Program-made: the position numbers and the translations under genes
In this document: positions 8,947 to 19,348 of the stretch, piece after piece
How the letters are laid out: each line of letters begins with the position of its first letter
Numbering within the stretch: the first letter of the stretch is position 1
The notes under the pieces: model-generated
The model's input: only the letters and a program-made list of their open reading frames with translations
The model's database searches: none
What the model was told of the DNA's origin: nothing
Virus record (IMG/VR): IMGVR_UViG_3300021092_000084
Span: 1 to 41,474 of that record
Length of the DNA stretch: 41,474 nucleotides
Direction: 5' to 3' (one strand)
DNA from: a virus

Positions 8947-9619
8947 ATTTTAATTTTAAAGAAACTAAGAAACGATTGATGTTATTTACAGCAATCACAT
9001 CAAAAGTTAAAATATCTCCAGCAACTACTGCAGTATGCCAACCTATTAAATTATCATCACGAACTTTTCTAGAATTTGTCATCTGTGGATAAGCTGGACC
9101 AACTATTGAATGAAAAGTTGGAAATGTGCTATAATTTGATTTTTTTATGTCTAAAGTAAGATCACCCTCTTGATCTGATAAAATCACTAAAGATTCAATA
9201 ATCCCACTCACATCTAGAGTTAAAGAACCTTTATTTCCAGCAATCATAGAAATAGAACCACTATCAATTACATAATTAATGGTTCTTGTTAAATCTGCAG
9301 TTGTCGCAAGAGCTATGATAAAAACATCGTCTCCAGGATTTGGAGCTATAGTAAAAATTATATTATTTGTAGAAACGGTATAATCTTCAATAGGCTCCAT
9401 TACAAGATTATTTTTTACCACAATCAATTGTTGATCATTGATAGGTACGTAATAATTTGAACTATAATTCAACCCAAATGTATGAGCAACTCCAGTAAAT
9501 TGAGAGTTTATATTGTCTAGTATTAAATTTCCATACTGAATGGATTTTGTAGGAATTTCATAGTCTACACCAATTCTAAATGGTCCAGGTTCGTTTAAAG
9601 TTACTAAGTAATCTGTCAT
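8942..9619 (-). CDS. Probable tail fibre or adaptor protein, 225 residues
   Basis: Residues about 30-108 (LILDNINSQFTGVAHTFGL, LIVVKNNLVMEPIEDYTV, then IIFTIAPNPGDDVFI) form a small beta module typical of cyanophage tail proteins. The same module appears twice in the gp7-like giant (residues about 3510-3590 and 3775-3860). The C-terminal half (LTLDIKKSNYSTFPTFHSIV, then GWHTAVVAGDILTFDVIAV) resembles a jelly-roll or phage-fibre beta domain. Its ATG shares a base with the TAA of the preceding gene (TAATG), so the two are probably translationally coupled. A minor fibre or adaptor role is inferred, with no specific family assigned. Confidence 0.7.
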   Translation of the reverse strand: MTDYLVTLNEPGPFRIGVDYEIPTKSIQYGNLILDNINSQFTGVAHTFGLNYSSNYYVPINDQQLIVVKNNLVMEPIEDYTVSTNNIIFTIAPNPGDDVFIIALATTADLTRTINYVIDSGSISMIAGNKGSLTLDVSGIIESLVILSDQEGDLTLDIKKSNYSTFPTFHSIVGPAYPQMTNSRKVRDDNLIGWHTAVVAGDILTFDVIAVNNINRFLVSLKLKL

Positions 9620-9951
9620 TATGATACCCCTGGTGTTACTAGAACATTTCCTTGAACAGCTCTTGTTTTATAAGAATTTGGAGAAATTAAAATAACATCA
9701 TAGACATAACGACCCCCTTCAATTGCATCAGTTGCAGTATATCCCATGGAAACGGTAATTTTTCCATTTATTCTATCAGGAAAAGTCAATAGTAATGGAT
9801 ATGCAGTGGAAGAAGTTGGGTGTTTTCTAATTGAAGAAATGCCCGTATACCCAGTCAAATTTAATGGTGCATTATTTGTGTTCCTGATCGTAAAGGTGGC
9901 TTGAAAATCAACCCCTTGTTCAAGAACTAAGTTTACATTCCTTGCCGCCAT
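9619..9951 (-). CDS. Small structural protein, 110 residues, beta-sandwich type
   Basis: The sequence MAARNVNLVLEQGVDFQATF, then NAPLNLTGYTGISSIRK and GRYVYDVILI, has the pattern of small Ig-like or BppU-N-like phage baseplate domains (QGxDxxxxxxxxxxxxxPLNLTGY). It is a single compact domain with no transmembrane or signal segment. The stop overlaps the ATG of the 225-residue gene by one base, so the pair is likely made together. A possible late promoter lies just upstream. The domain class is inferred from pattern only. I cannot say whether it joins the baseplate or the fibre. Confidence 0.65.
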   Translation of the reverse strand: MAARNVNLVLEQGVDFQATFTIRNTNNAPLNLTGYTGISSIRKHPTSSTAYPLLLTFPDRINGKITVSMGYTATDAIEGGRYVYDVILISPNSYKTRAVQGNVLVTPGVS

Positions 9952-9972
9952 TATAGGAACCCGTTTTCTAAG

Positions 9973-9980
9973 TATTTATG
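9973..9980 (-). promoter_or_regulatory. Possible late promoter CATAAATA
   Basis: CATAAATA on the minus strand is one base from the T4 late octamer, 22 bases upstream of the ATG at 9951. It overlaps the stop of the 71-residue gene. A single 8-base near-match in AT-rich DNA is weak evidence alone. Confidence 0.35.
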
Positions 9981-10191
9981 AGTTGGAGTCTAGTTTAGAA
10001 AGAATGAGTCTCATCATATCTTTTATTTCACTTACTTCATTTTTTAATGACTGAATTTCATCTTGTTTTTCAAGTAATAATTTTTTATGTTGCAAATATG
10101 ACTCATAATCAGATGAGGAACAGTTCAAAACTGCTCCTGATTCAATATCTCTGTAAAGAGAATGGTTATTTTCTATTGGTATCAAATTCAT
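9976..10191 (-). CDS. Small coiled-coil protein, 71 residues
   Basis: The N-terminal 33 residues (LIPIENNHSLYRDIESGAVL) resemble small proteins common in T4-like marine phages, which start with a short conserved head containing a GAV motif. Residues about 34-67 form a strong predicted coiled coil with heptad leucines and isoleucines (QDEIQSLKNEVSEIKDMMRL). It starts one base after the stop of the DUF4815 gene, so it is probably co-translated with that huge protein. An assembly chaperone or oligomerising adaptor for fibre proteins is plausible but unproven. Confidence 0.75.
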   Translation of the reverse strand: MNLIPIENNHSLYRDIESGAVLNCSSSDYESYLQHKKLLLEKQDEIQSLKNEVSEIKDMMRLILSKLDSNS

Positions 10192-10192
10192 T

Positions 10193-13100
10193 TTATATTG
10201 TTGCTATGGCTCTAAAGTCTCTTATCAATGGTACATATGATGAATTACTTCCTGTCATCAATATTTTAATTTGGAATCCTTGGAACTGTGGTAAATTTTT
10301 AACATTATATTCATAAGATCCAAAATCTCCAAGAGCATTTGATGATAAAACATTAGTATCCGACAAACCATTATTAAGTGAAGAATTGATTACATTATTA
10401 TTAACATCTAGATTAGTATAACCTGGGAATAATTCCCATAAAGGACTTGAATTTTGATCAGACCTAAACAGTCTATACAATACTCTTATATCGTTTGTTG
10501 AATGTCTATATGCATCAAATAGTACTTTGAGATTGTCCGAAGATCGTTCTAGAGTAACTATCTTACTTGAATAAATTGCTGCTGTTGGATCAGAGGATGA
10601 TGTATTTACCCTGAAATCTGATGCATAGTTTGTAACTTTAGAATTAATTCTGTTTCCCGTAGTAATCAAATTAACTCTATCCAAATCTATAACTGGCGAA
10701 ACCAAAGAATTATTGGTTATCATATCAATTTCTAAAGTAAATGATTTTGAACCAGGGAAATTGGATAGGTATGCAGTTTCATTCACTTTTGAAGCAATAA
10801 TTCTTGGAGAATCAAAATAATTTGTTTCATTTATAGCTACAGTTTCAAATCCTTGATCTAAGAAAGAAGTTAAGGAGGAATCTGGAGTAGATCCAGAGAA
10901 TGTTCTTGCTCTAGCAGAAATTGAAGTTCCTGATGGTAACATCAATTGAATATTTGGCCTAATTGCATTAAATGGAATATTTTGGGTAGCTTTTGGACTT
11001 CTTCTAGAATTAATTAAAGGAACAGTATCGTAGGAACCACAAGACCTACTAGAAGCGAAATACAATTCTGGGAAAGAATTTGGATTTGAAGAAGATCTAT
11101 CAGTAATTGCTACACCAGCTATTCCGCCATTGTTTATCTTAATATAATAGTAATCAAGATCATTTGGATATTTAGATTGATCTGCATCAGCTAAATTATG
11201 AGTTTTATTTATTCTGTTCAATGAAACTCCAGATAGTTCATATTTGTAAACTAGATTTCCACTGGAATAAGATCCAGAAATAGTTCCTCCAACATTTCTC
11301 TGAATTCCAATAAGCGAACTTGTTGATGTAACAACTCCAGTATATCTGATGATTTCATCTTCTACTAAAATATATCCAGGATTTAAATTACTTACAACAA
11401 TATTTTCAAAAGTTGTAAGTATTCCAACGGAACTTACTACAATTGCGTCAGTTGAAGATGGTGAGATTGTAGAAGTCAATGTAACAGGTCTTACATCGGG
11501 TTCAATTCCGCTTAATGTTACATAATCATTATCAGAATACATACCATGATTATTATGAGAAACCCTGAAGTGAAGCCCGTCAGATTTCACATTTGAATAT
11601 CTTACTGTAGCTCCAGATAAATTAGTTGTACCAGCACTTCCAACATAATATAATGAATCTGTGGAATTTTCATTTATATTACCTTGAACACGATCTAATA
11701 CTAAAGAGTTGAATGCAGATATTATACCAATATTGTTAGGAATTGTAAGAATTAAATTCTTACCTCTATTATCAGTATCAGAAAAATCAATTGTTAAAGC
11801 ATCTCCATAAGAATATCCAGTTCCTCCAATAGAAACTGTAGCAGCTACAGCAACTCCACCATTAATTGTTAGATTTACTTTTGCTCCAACACCATCTCCA
11901 CTTAAAGCCACAACATCTACATTTGAATAAGTTCTAGAAGATGAAGTAAACGCTGTTCCAACATTTGTAATTGCTAATGTACTTCCTATCCCAATGGCTC
12001 CACTAAGATTTTTAATTTTAGATGTGAATTTTGTATTATTATTTTGTAAAATTGTTATTCCTGGAACCAAAGCAGTTTGTTCTGCAGAAGTAAGACTTCT
12101 TGCAATACCAACTACTATAGATCTGGAAATAGTGTCAAGTGGATTTGGTCTTAAAGTTGCAATTTGTCTATTTCCAATGTTTAACTCTGGATTATAGAAT
12201 CTTATTGTTGAAGTTCCTCTATAAAACTCACTTCTATAGATTGTTAACTTAAGATCTTCAAGTTGACTTGGATCCCAAGTAGCTCCATTTTGAGATTTAA
12301 ATAGAGATCCCAACAATGGTTGTTGAGAAACTACAACTCTCTCAGACTCAACTCTATTAATAGTTGTAATATCCTGTTCGCCCATTCGGGAAATCCAAAC
12401 AGTATATTCATCTGAAGCTGAAAGTAAAACAACACAATATGCTTGACCACCTTCACAATAAACTGGAGATGGGAACGTAAATGTGGTTGGAGTCAAACCA
12501 TCAGCAGAAATATTTACCTGAGCTGGATCAAGTATTACTTCCCCAAAAGGAAGAATTTCTTGCGTAGGCAAACCAGTCTGCATCGTTCTGACTTGTATTG
12601 TGACAGGTAAGTTTCTCTGATCTTTAGTTCTGAAAAATATGTCCACTTTTGAAATAAAAATACCAGGTCTATCAGTAACTTCAAATGATTGAGCTAATGG
12701 ATCAACCCATCTAGTTTGTCTTACTGTCCTATCTGTAAATGAAGTAGATGCAACTGTATTAGTTTCACTTTCCCTCGTAGTTCTGGATTCAGTTCTTGGT
12801 ACTCTTTCAATGGTTGCATTTCTAATTCTAAGAGTAGATTCTTCAACATTATTAATAGTTCCTGCTGCTGTATAAGTTGCTTCTCCAGTACTTTCACTTG
12901 TACCACCAACGGTTCTATTCTGTTCGCTTGTAGTTAGTACAAAAGTTTTTGTGCCTGTTTCAAAGGAAGGCGTAGATGGTAGAGTTGAATCAGGAATATA
13001 GAAAGATCCAATAAGAGTTCCAGCCTCATCACTAACAAGTCTTAAATTACTAACTCTAGCAATAGCGCCACTTGTTTCACCGCGAAGTTGCATTCCATTT

Positions 13101-16100
13101 ACAATATAACCATAAAATCCAGATGCAGCTTGCAATTCTAAACTTGCAGTATCTACATTAAGTAAAGAAGAAGTGCTGGAATACGAAGTTGGAATGGTTT
13201 CACTAATGTTATATGGATTTGTTACGAATATTTGTGTTGGGTTATTATATGGTCCATACTTATGATTCAACTTAGCTAATCTAAATCTTATAGAAACAGT
13301 ACCTAAAGTTCCTGAAACTGTTTCTCCTAGAGAAAAAGTTCCACTTTGCATTTGTATTTCTACTAATTTTGGAGTTATGTAATTTGTTATCGCTACATTA
13401 TCAAAGAATGCATATAATCTAGTTCTTGGTTTTAATCTTCTACCAATAAATTCTATATTTCTAGAACGCATTCTATGAATAATATCTGTTGATACTACTC
13501 TATCTCCAAGATTGGTGGTATCAATTCGTTGACCAACCCTATATTGAATTCCCTGTCTACTTTGATTTGAAGTAGTTAAAGTGGTTACATTATTAAAATT
13601 GATAAAATTATCTCTTAGTGTTGTTGCAGTAGTAATTGGAATACCTCTTCCATGTTGAAAAGATCCTGTGGTAGTAGTACTGGATCTAGTGTCAGTTCCG
13701 GTTTGAATTCTACCTATAAATGCAGTATTTGTTGTAGTTGTACCCGTCCAACTAGTTTCCCAAGATGCCCAATCGGTCGGAGAAAGACCTGTATTTGTAT
13801 CTACTCCAAGTTGTTGAACTGCGCTGCTATAACTACCTTCCAAATCTATATCTCTTCTACTTCTTCTTGTTTCAATCCAAGTATCTGTTGCAGGATTTAG
13901 TTCAATTACACCAATCCAGTTAACTACATTAAACGGATTTACATTTTCAGATTTGGTAGCAAACCTATTTTGCAACCAAACAACGTCGGTATATTTTAAA
14001 CAAACAACGTCTCCCACTTTAACTGAATTTGGTGATCCTAAATCACTAACAAATCTCAAATCTGCATTTGGATTAGAAGTATTTGCGGTCCCCACAACTG
14101 CTTCAGATCCAAGTAATAAATCTATAGAACTTGTATAATGTTGAGGTCTCACCACACCTTCAGTAGTATCTATACTACATCTATGAAGAGGGTCTCCTAA
14201 AGATCCGGAAAGATTAGATTTAAAATTATCTACCAAAAATCCAGATTTAAATCTATCTAGTCCTGTAGTAGCATCTCTTATGACTAAGTTTCTTGTTTCA
14301 CTTTCCAAAAGACTTAATGAACTATAATATTCTACATTTTTTAATCTATCTTCCAATAGAGATATATCTTTCATTCTATATCTCTTGTGACTTACTAACT
14401 TAATTTTAATTTGTTCAATATTATAAACATATGGAGGTAGAGTTATTGTAGCAACTTCCATACTTCCATCAACTGGATCTGGAGTTACTGGTGTTACAGA
14501 AGGGACTCCTTTTGTTAATACAAATTGTCCCGTTCTATCTATATAAAGCCTATCAATTCTACCTAGATAATACTTATAAGATAAATTTAAATTTTTATTT
14601 TTAGCTAAAATATATGAAGAAGAGTTTGTGGGATTAGAAAAAGTTCTAGCACTCCACTCAAAAGGAGAAAAAGTAGCCGTAATTGGATTGTATGGGATAA
14701 CTCTTGGACGTAAATCAATCAAATCTGTGGTATTATTCCCATCAAAAACTATCGTATCATTTGTAAACCTATTACTATCATACGAATTTGCTACGACTAA
14801 ATCACCTTCATCAGAGGGATTAATATAATAATAATTATATACTATTTTTAATTTCTTAGATGGAGAAGTTGCCGAAGATTTTCTTTCAATATAAGAATAA
14901 TTTATGATGTCTTTTTCTTGACCAGAATTAAATTCAAAATCATTTGCAATATTTCTATCTCCTTCTATTGCATAGTCAACGTTTGCAGTTAAGTTTGATT
15001 CTAAAAATGTTACTCTTTCATCTTTTATAAAAGTATTTTCATTAACATAAACAAAGTCAACGCGATTACTACCATTATTTAAAACCAACATTGCCCTAGC
15101 ATTACTAGAGGATCCATATATAATTTCACCAGTTACTGTATTTAAAATATTGGTATTTAAATTTTTTATTTGTAATTTAGGTAGATCTGGTTCATTTGTA
15201 TCGTTAGATTCAAAAATACCAATAATTTCTGTTGCATCTGGTACTTGTAGAGAAATTTTATCATCCTGCACTCTTGTACCGTAAATGGGACTGTAGGTTA
15301 ACCCATCATTTAAAGAAGTGTTTCCTACTCCAGAAGCAACTAATGAAGATCTACTAATATCTAAAATTCCAGCCCTTTTATGAATTTTTCTTCTTGGTTT
15401 TAAATTTTGTTTTTTGAGTGTCGCTATTAATGTTGCAGATCCACTAGCCACACTTAAGTCAACAAAAGTTACAGTTCTGCCAGCAGTAATTGTGAATTTA
15501 GTTTCATCTAATGGTTCAATTGTACCATTAGCATAAACTATTGTATAATCTTCTTCATCAAAAGGTTCCGCCGTTATAGTAGTATCCGATTCTAAAGTTA
15601 TAGTAAAACTGTTTGATGATATTGTTACTGGATATGATTTTCTAAAAATTAAATTTCCAGAACTAAGATCTACTGATGATATATTTCTATGCTCTAATCT
15701 TTCATACAAGTAAGCTTCTCTAGAATTTAATATTCTTGAAACTACTTTAAAAACTTCATTAGAGGTTATCTGACCAGTTGGAAGAGTTCCAGAACAAACA
15801 TTAACAACATTAGTGGTTGCTTCAACTATTATAGACCTAGATGAAGCATTTACAGTAGTTACTCTATTGTATGTTGGTAAAATTTCACCGGGTTTAGTGT
15901 AAGAAATTATATCTCCGGTTTGAATTCCTATACCAAAATTTATATTGGAAGTTGTGATGGTACTTATTCCAGAATTAGCTGTAGATATAGTAAATCCAGA
16001 GGTTACTGGTGCTAATAAAATATTTTGATTTAAAATTGGGTCTGCAGTAAATATATTACCAGATAATCCAGTGCCAGCTATCTGATGCACATCGGATATT

Positions 16101-17719
16101 GAATAATCATTTACTTTACTAATAATCCTGGTGTTTTCTACACGATTTATTATTATAGCTTCTTGTAGTGAAAACTTTCCAGTAGTTTGATAAAGAACTA
16201 ATTCATTAGTATTTGAGGCATTTTTAGCTAAAAATCCTGTTGCTCCACTATTTTTACCTTCAATATATGCAGGTGTAGACAGAGTAATGGTTGTGTTTAA
16301 ATTTAAGTATGTATAAGTTTGAATATCATACAAAACTGTTTCAAAAACTGATCCATTATTAGTATATGAAGAATTTTTAAGTTTTAAATCATAAATTCTT
16401 GCTACACCAACTTGAATTCCAGAAGCTGTCCCTTGAGTACTAGTACGATTTGAAAATAATCTTACTTGACTTGTAGTACCAAAACCAACATTAGTGGTTC
16501 CAAATACATTATTTAATTCTAATTGATTTCCTAAATTTATAGTTATCGAAGTATTGTCATTTGAAGCCGTAGTTCTGGGTTTATCAACATCTAAGTTAAT
16601 TGTACTAATAGTTTCTACTTCATATCCCCTAACGTAGGCTTTACCTGGAGATATTTGTAAATTAAACAGATCATCACTTGGAATATTCCCTTGTGTAGTT
16701 AGTTGAGTAAAATTAAATACTCCGTTATTACCAATTCCATTGTTTAGTGCTTCTTTAGCTGCGACCGCAAATGGTTTTATATAATAATCTCCAGATTCAT
16801 CATATGTTCTTCTAGCTAATATATCAGTAATTAACTTGTCTAATTCTACTTTTTTTACAAATCTAGATAAAAATCCATTTTCAACTCGCATCAGTTCTAT
16901 AAAACTTTCATCATTAAAATCATTTAACGATTTTTTAGCCAAATTTACAGATATTTTTAATCTATCCGCTCCAGGAGCAGCAAAATTAGAGAACCCTCTA
17001 GCATTATCAAAAAGATCTTGATTATTTTGTGATGCTACTGATATTTGTTCATTAATATTAAGTCCTATACGATAAGAAGGTGTATTACTATACTGATCTA
17101 ATATTAAAGTTTCTGCGAAAACATCTACAAAAAATCCTCTGATAAAATAAACTCCCGTCTCTATTTTGGCTGCAGATCCAATGGTTGAAGAATTATTAAT
17201 GATACATGTAGCAAAAGTTGAATCTTGTCTTATACTGCCAAGACCATAATCAATAGTTTCAATTGATACTAAATCTTCACCATTTTGAAATACTGAAGTT
17301 GAAAAGCTTCCTTCTCCAGAACTTTGATATTTTATGTACAAAGTATAATTATTATTTTCTGATTCAGAATCTGTTATTATTTTTTCTACTTTTGCTGTTA
17401 CGCCACTAGTAGCTCCTTTTATTTGTTTACCGGTAAAAAACGAAATATAAGTTGATACGGGAAGTCCTAGATGACTTGGATCTATCTGAACAGAAGTATA
17501 TTGAGAATCGTAAGCAATGTTTCCCGGAATAACAACCGCACCTTCTTTGAGAAAATGTTTTCCAAATTTTTCAACCTGATCTTGTAAGATAGTTTGTAAA
17601 GTTGTTAACTCTCTTGCTTGTATGGGAGTTCCTGGCTTAAATAATACCTTTTGATAATTCTTTTTTGAATCAAAGTCATCAAAATATGGAGATGTGTTAA
17701 GATTGGTATTTTGTGCCAT
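10193..17719 (-). CDS. Giant DUF4815 virion protein, 2508 residues
   Basis: Residues about 8-70 (SPYFDDFDSKKNYQKVLFKP, GTPIQARELTTLQTILQDQV, then KEGAVVIPG) are the DUF4815 signature found in large tail proteins of T4-like cyanophages. A second conserved block at about 1670-1830 starts RWVDPLAQSFEV, continues through FPSPVYCEGGQAYCVVL and VWISRMGEQDI, and ends near SLFKSQNGATWDPSQLEDLK. Near residue 2100 is an EDEIIRYTG...GIQRNVGG module that also appears in the gp7-like giant. The C-terminus VPLIRDFRAIATI is typical of this family. The gene follows gp8, where T4 carries gp9 and gp10, so a baseplate-to-fibre connecting role is likely (inference). The start is an ATG, seven bases from the gp8 stop. 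Confidence 0.88.
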   Translation of the reverse strand: MAQNTNLNTSPYFDDFDSKKNYQKVLFKPGTPIQARELTTLQTILQDQVEKFGKHFLKEGAVVIPGNIAYDSQYTSVQIDPSHLGLPVSTYISFFTGKQIKGATSGVTAKVEKIITDSESENNNYTLYIKYQSSGEGSFSTSVFQNGEDLVSIETIDYGLGSIRQDSTFATCIINNSSTIGSAAKIETGVYFIRGFFVDVFAETLILDQYSNTPSYRIGLNINEQISVASQNNQDLFDNARGFSNFAAPGADRLKISVNLAKKSLNDFNDESFIELMRVENGFLSRFVKKVELDKLITDILARRTYDESGDYYIKPFAVAAKEALNNGIGNNGVFNFTQLTTQGNIPSDDLFNLQISPGKAYVRGYEVETISTINLDVDKPRTTASNDNTSITINLGNQLELNNVFGTTNVGFGTTSQVRLFSNRTSTQGTASGIQVGVARIYDLKLKNSSYTNNGSVFETVLYDIQTYTYLNLNTTITLSTPAYIEGKNSGATGFLAKNASNTNELVLYQTTGKFSLQEAIIINRVENTRIISKVNDYSISDVHQIAGTGLSGNIFTADPILNQNILLAPVTSGFTISTANSGISTITTSNINFGIGIQTGDIISYTKPGEILPTYNRVTTVNASSRSIIVEATTNVVNVCSGTLPTGQITSNEVFKVVSRILNSREAYLYERLEHRNISSVDLSSGNLIFRKSYPVTISSNSFTITLESDTTITAEPFDEEDYTIVYANGTIEPLDETKFTITAGRTVTFVDLSVASGSATLIATLKKQNLKPRRKIHKRAGILDISRSSLVASGVGNTSLNDGLTYSPIYGTRVQDDKISLQVPDATEIIGIFESNDTNEPDLPKLQIKNLNTNILNTVTGEIIYGSSSNARAMLVLNNGSNRVDFVYVNENTFIKDERVTFLESNLTANVDYAIEGDRNIANDFEFNSGQEKDIINYSYIERKSSATSPSKKLKIVYNYYYINPSDEGDLVVANSYDSNRFTNDTIVFDGNNTTDLIDLRPRVIPYNPITATFSPFEWSARTFSNPTNSSSYILAKNKNLNLSYKYYLGRIDRLYIDRTGQFVLTKGVPSVTPVTPDPVDGSMEVATITLPPYVYNIEQIKIKLVSHKRYRMKDISLLEDRLKNVEYYSSLSLLESETRNLVIRDATTGLDRFKSGFLVDNFKSNLSGSLGDPLHRCSIDTTEGVVRPQHYTSSIDLLLGSEAVVGTANTSNPNADLRFVSDLGSPNSVKVGDVVCLKYTDVVWLQNRFATKSENVNPFNVVNWIGVIELNPATDTWIETRRSRRDIDLEGSYSSAVQQLGVDTNTGLSPTDWASWETSWTGTTTTNTAFIGRIQTGTDTRSSTTTTGSFQHGRGIPITTATTLRDNFINFNNVTTLTTSNQSRQGIQYRVGQRIDTTNLGDRVVSTDIIHRMRSRNIEFIGRRLKPRTRLYAFFDNVAITNYITPKLVEIQMQSGTFSLGETVSGTLGTVSIRFRLAKLNHKYGPYNNPTQIFVTNPYNISETIPTSYSSTSSLLNVDTASLELQAASGFYGYIVNGMQLRGETSGAIARVSNLRLVSDEAGTLIGSFYIPDSTLPSTPSFETGTKTFVLTTSEQNRTVGGTSESTGEATYTAAGTINNVEESTLRIRNATIERVPRTESRTTRESETNTVASTSFTDRTVRQTRWVDPLAQSFEVTDRPGIFISKVDIFFRTKDQRNLPVTIQVRTMQTGLPTQEILPFGEVILDPAQVNISADGLTPTTFTFPSPVYCEGGQAYCVVLLSASDEYTVWISRMGEQDITTINRVESERVVVSQQPLLGSLFKSQNGATWDPSQLEDLKLTIYRSEFYRGTSTIRFYNPELNIGNRQIATLRPNPLDTISRSIVVGIARSLTSAEQTALVPGITILQNNNTKFTSKIKNLSGAIGIGSTLAITNVGTAFTSSSRTYSNVDVVALSGDGVGAKVNLTINGGVAVAATVSIGGTGYSYGDALTIDFSDTDNRGKNLILTIPNNIGIISAFNSLVLDRVQGNINENSTDSLYYVGSAGTTNLSGATVRYSNVKSDGLHFRVSHNNHGMYSDNDYVTLSGIEPDVRPVTLTSTISPSSTDAIVVSSVGILTTFENIVVSNLNPGYILVEDEIIRYTGVVTSTSSLIGIQRNVGGTISGSYSSGNLVYKYELSGVSLNRINKTHNLADADQSKYPNDLDYYYIKINNGGIAGVAITDRSSSNPNSFPELYFASSRSCGSYDTVPLINSRRSPKATQNIPFNAIRPNIQLMLPSGTSISARARTFSGSTPDSSLTSFLDQGFETVAINETNYFDSPRIIASKVNETAYLSNFPGSKSFTLEIDMITNNSLVSPVIDLDRVNLITTGNRINSKVTNYASDFRVNTSSSDPTAAIYSSKIVTLERSSDNLKVLFDAYRHSTNDIRVLYRLFRSDQNSSPLWELFPGYTNLDVNNNVINSSLNNGLSDTNVLSSNALGDFGSYEYNVKNLPQFQGFQIKILMTGSNSSYVPLIRDFRAIATI

Positions 17720-17725
17720 TTTATT

Positions 17726-19321
17726 TTAGAACTCCAGTATAACTTTGATATCTTCCTTTTGATTTGCAGATCTTGGAATTGGGGCCCTGTTATCTATGTA
17801 TATTATTTCTCCGGACTTTACGTTATATTCTGCTGAAGAAATTCCGGAAACAAAGTTCAGACCTAACTGATATATTCTATTATTTATTGTGGTAGTAATA
17901 CCTATAAATCCAGTATCTATAGATAAAGCTGGTCCAATAATAGAATTACAGTTGATAGTTATTCCATATCCAGCAACAGGTGTTGATGTAAAAGGAATAA
18001 TTTTATATCCAGATTCACTCGATGCTAATCCAGTTGGTTGATAGTATTTCAATACTCCTGTGATTGGATCCCAAGACGCAACATATCCTATAGCGGTAGA
18101 ACCTAACCCAACAGTTTGTTTAATAATAGAATCTACAGCATAAGTTGTATTTGTTGTTACTCCAGCTAATTTCAATCCTTTAAGTCCACTAACTAAGGAG
18201 GCATTAAGAACTTCTACGTCACTATTAACAACAGTAGGATTTCTCATTATTCCCACTCTAGCAAAATCATTTCCAATAATGATATCTGGATTTGCATCTA
18301 AAGTTTCATATCTAGAGTAGAGTAAAACTCTATAAGCTCCTAATTCTCTGTAAATATTATACCCATGACCACCTTTAGGAGGAATAACGACATTAAAAGA
18401 TGCTTTCGATGTTGTTCCAATACCAGTATTACTTAACTTACCTAAAGGTCCATTAATATCACTTCCGGGAGCTCCAGGAAAAAATTCTATAGTTCCATAA
18501 GTATAATCTTTCCCACCTTCTGTAACGAAAATTTCAGAAACTTTTCCAAAAGAATCGATAGTAATCGTCGCCTTTCCATCCGTTCCATCGCCTAGTATTG
18601 GTACATTGGAAAATGAAGTGGAAATTGGTTGATAATTACTTCCTCTATTAGAAATTAAAATAACTTCAATTTTTCCATCTATGGAATTATTTTTAGTAGA
18701 AATACTTTCTCCGGTCACTCCCCAATCTTCTGGAACTGGTATATACTCTATGGACTCAAATTTTATTATTTCCGATGGTTTTATCGTATAAACATATTTC
18801 CAAAGATATCCGTCTCCACTTGATCCCGAGGCTCTTGGTTCAAGATCAATAAATGTTGGTTGATCATAAGAAGGCCTTCCTTTTGGATTTTCTGGATCTG
18901 TTCCATTTTGTAAACAAACATAAACTCTAAGATCTTCATTAACAACATAATAATTTGCTTCATATAAACTAGTATTACCAGTTACTGGGGTGGGATTATA
19001 TACATTATAATCATGTCTGTACATTTCATATGTGTTACCACTTACCCACTGAACTTTTCTTACCAGTCTTCGTACATCTTGACTAGTAATTTGTTTCATT
19101 GCAATAATACTTTCTTTTATCTGATTTTCCTCTCTAAATCCATCTAGTGGAGAAGGGGTATTATTAATCCAGATTGGAGATCCACCAGATTGAACACTAG
19201 TAGAATTTGGCAACCCAATAAAAGTATAATATTTATTACTAGTATCTCCAACACCAGAGACACTCTTTACAAAATTTTCTGCATTTAGGATTCTAAACTG
19301 ATCAGATATGATGGCAGGCAT
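17726..19321 (-). CDS. 8: Baseplate wedge protein gp8
   Basis: Two blocks match T4 gp8 as I remember it. SSGDGYLWKYVYTIKPSEII followed by EYIPVPEDWG (residues about 165-205) corresponds to T4 GDGYVWEYLFEIPPD and EYIVVPWPEEL. The C-terminus SGEIIYIDNRAPI...QKEDIKVILEF corresponds to T4 SGEMIYMENRPPI...TEEINILFTF. At 531 residues it is about 200 longer than T4 gp8 (334). The extra residues lie mainly in the middle, where GGKDYTYG and GHGYNIYRELGAY occur. gp8 joins gp6, gp7, gp10, gp25 and gp53 in the wedge. Gene order gp25-gp6-giant-gp8 agrees. A CTAAATA late-like motif lies about 20 bases upstream. No strong ribosome binding site is visible. Confidence 0.95.
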   Translation of the reverse strand: MPAIISDQFRILNAENFVKSVSGVGDTSNKYYTFIGLPNSTSVQSGGSPIWINNTPSPLDGFREENQIKESIIAMKQITSQDVRRLVRKVQWVSGNTYEMYRHDYNVYNPTPVTGNTSLYEANYYVVNEDLRVYVCLQNGTDPENPKGRPSYDQPTFIDLEPRASGSSGDGYLWKYVYTIKPSEIIKFESIEYIPVPEDWGVTGESISTKNNSIDGKIEVILISNRGSNYQPISTSFSNVPILGDGTDGKATITIDSFGKVSEIFVTEGGKDYTYGTIEFFPGAPGSDINGPLGKLSNTGIGTTSKASFNVVIPPKGGHGYNIYRELGAYRVLLYSRYETLDANPDIIIGNDFARVGIMRNPTVVNSDVEVLNASLVSGLKGLKLAGVTTNTTYAVDSIIKQTVGLGSTAIGYVASWDPITGVLKYYQPTGLASSESGYKIIPFTSTPVAGYGITINCNSIIGPALSIDTGFIGITTTINNRIYQLGLNFVSGISSAEYNVKSGEIIYIDNRAPIPRSANQKEDIKVILEF

Positions 19322-19341
19322 TTTTTAATTAGACTTTTTTT

Positions 19342-19348
19342 TATTTAG
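19342..19348 (-). promoter_or_regulatory. Possible late promoter CTAAATA upstream of gp8
   Basis: The minus strand reads CTAAATA, related to the T4 late core and to motifs described upstream of cyanophage late genes. It overlaps the stop codon of the giant gene and is 20 bases upstream of the gp8 ATG. Confidence 0.35.
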
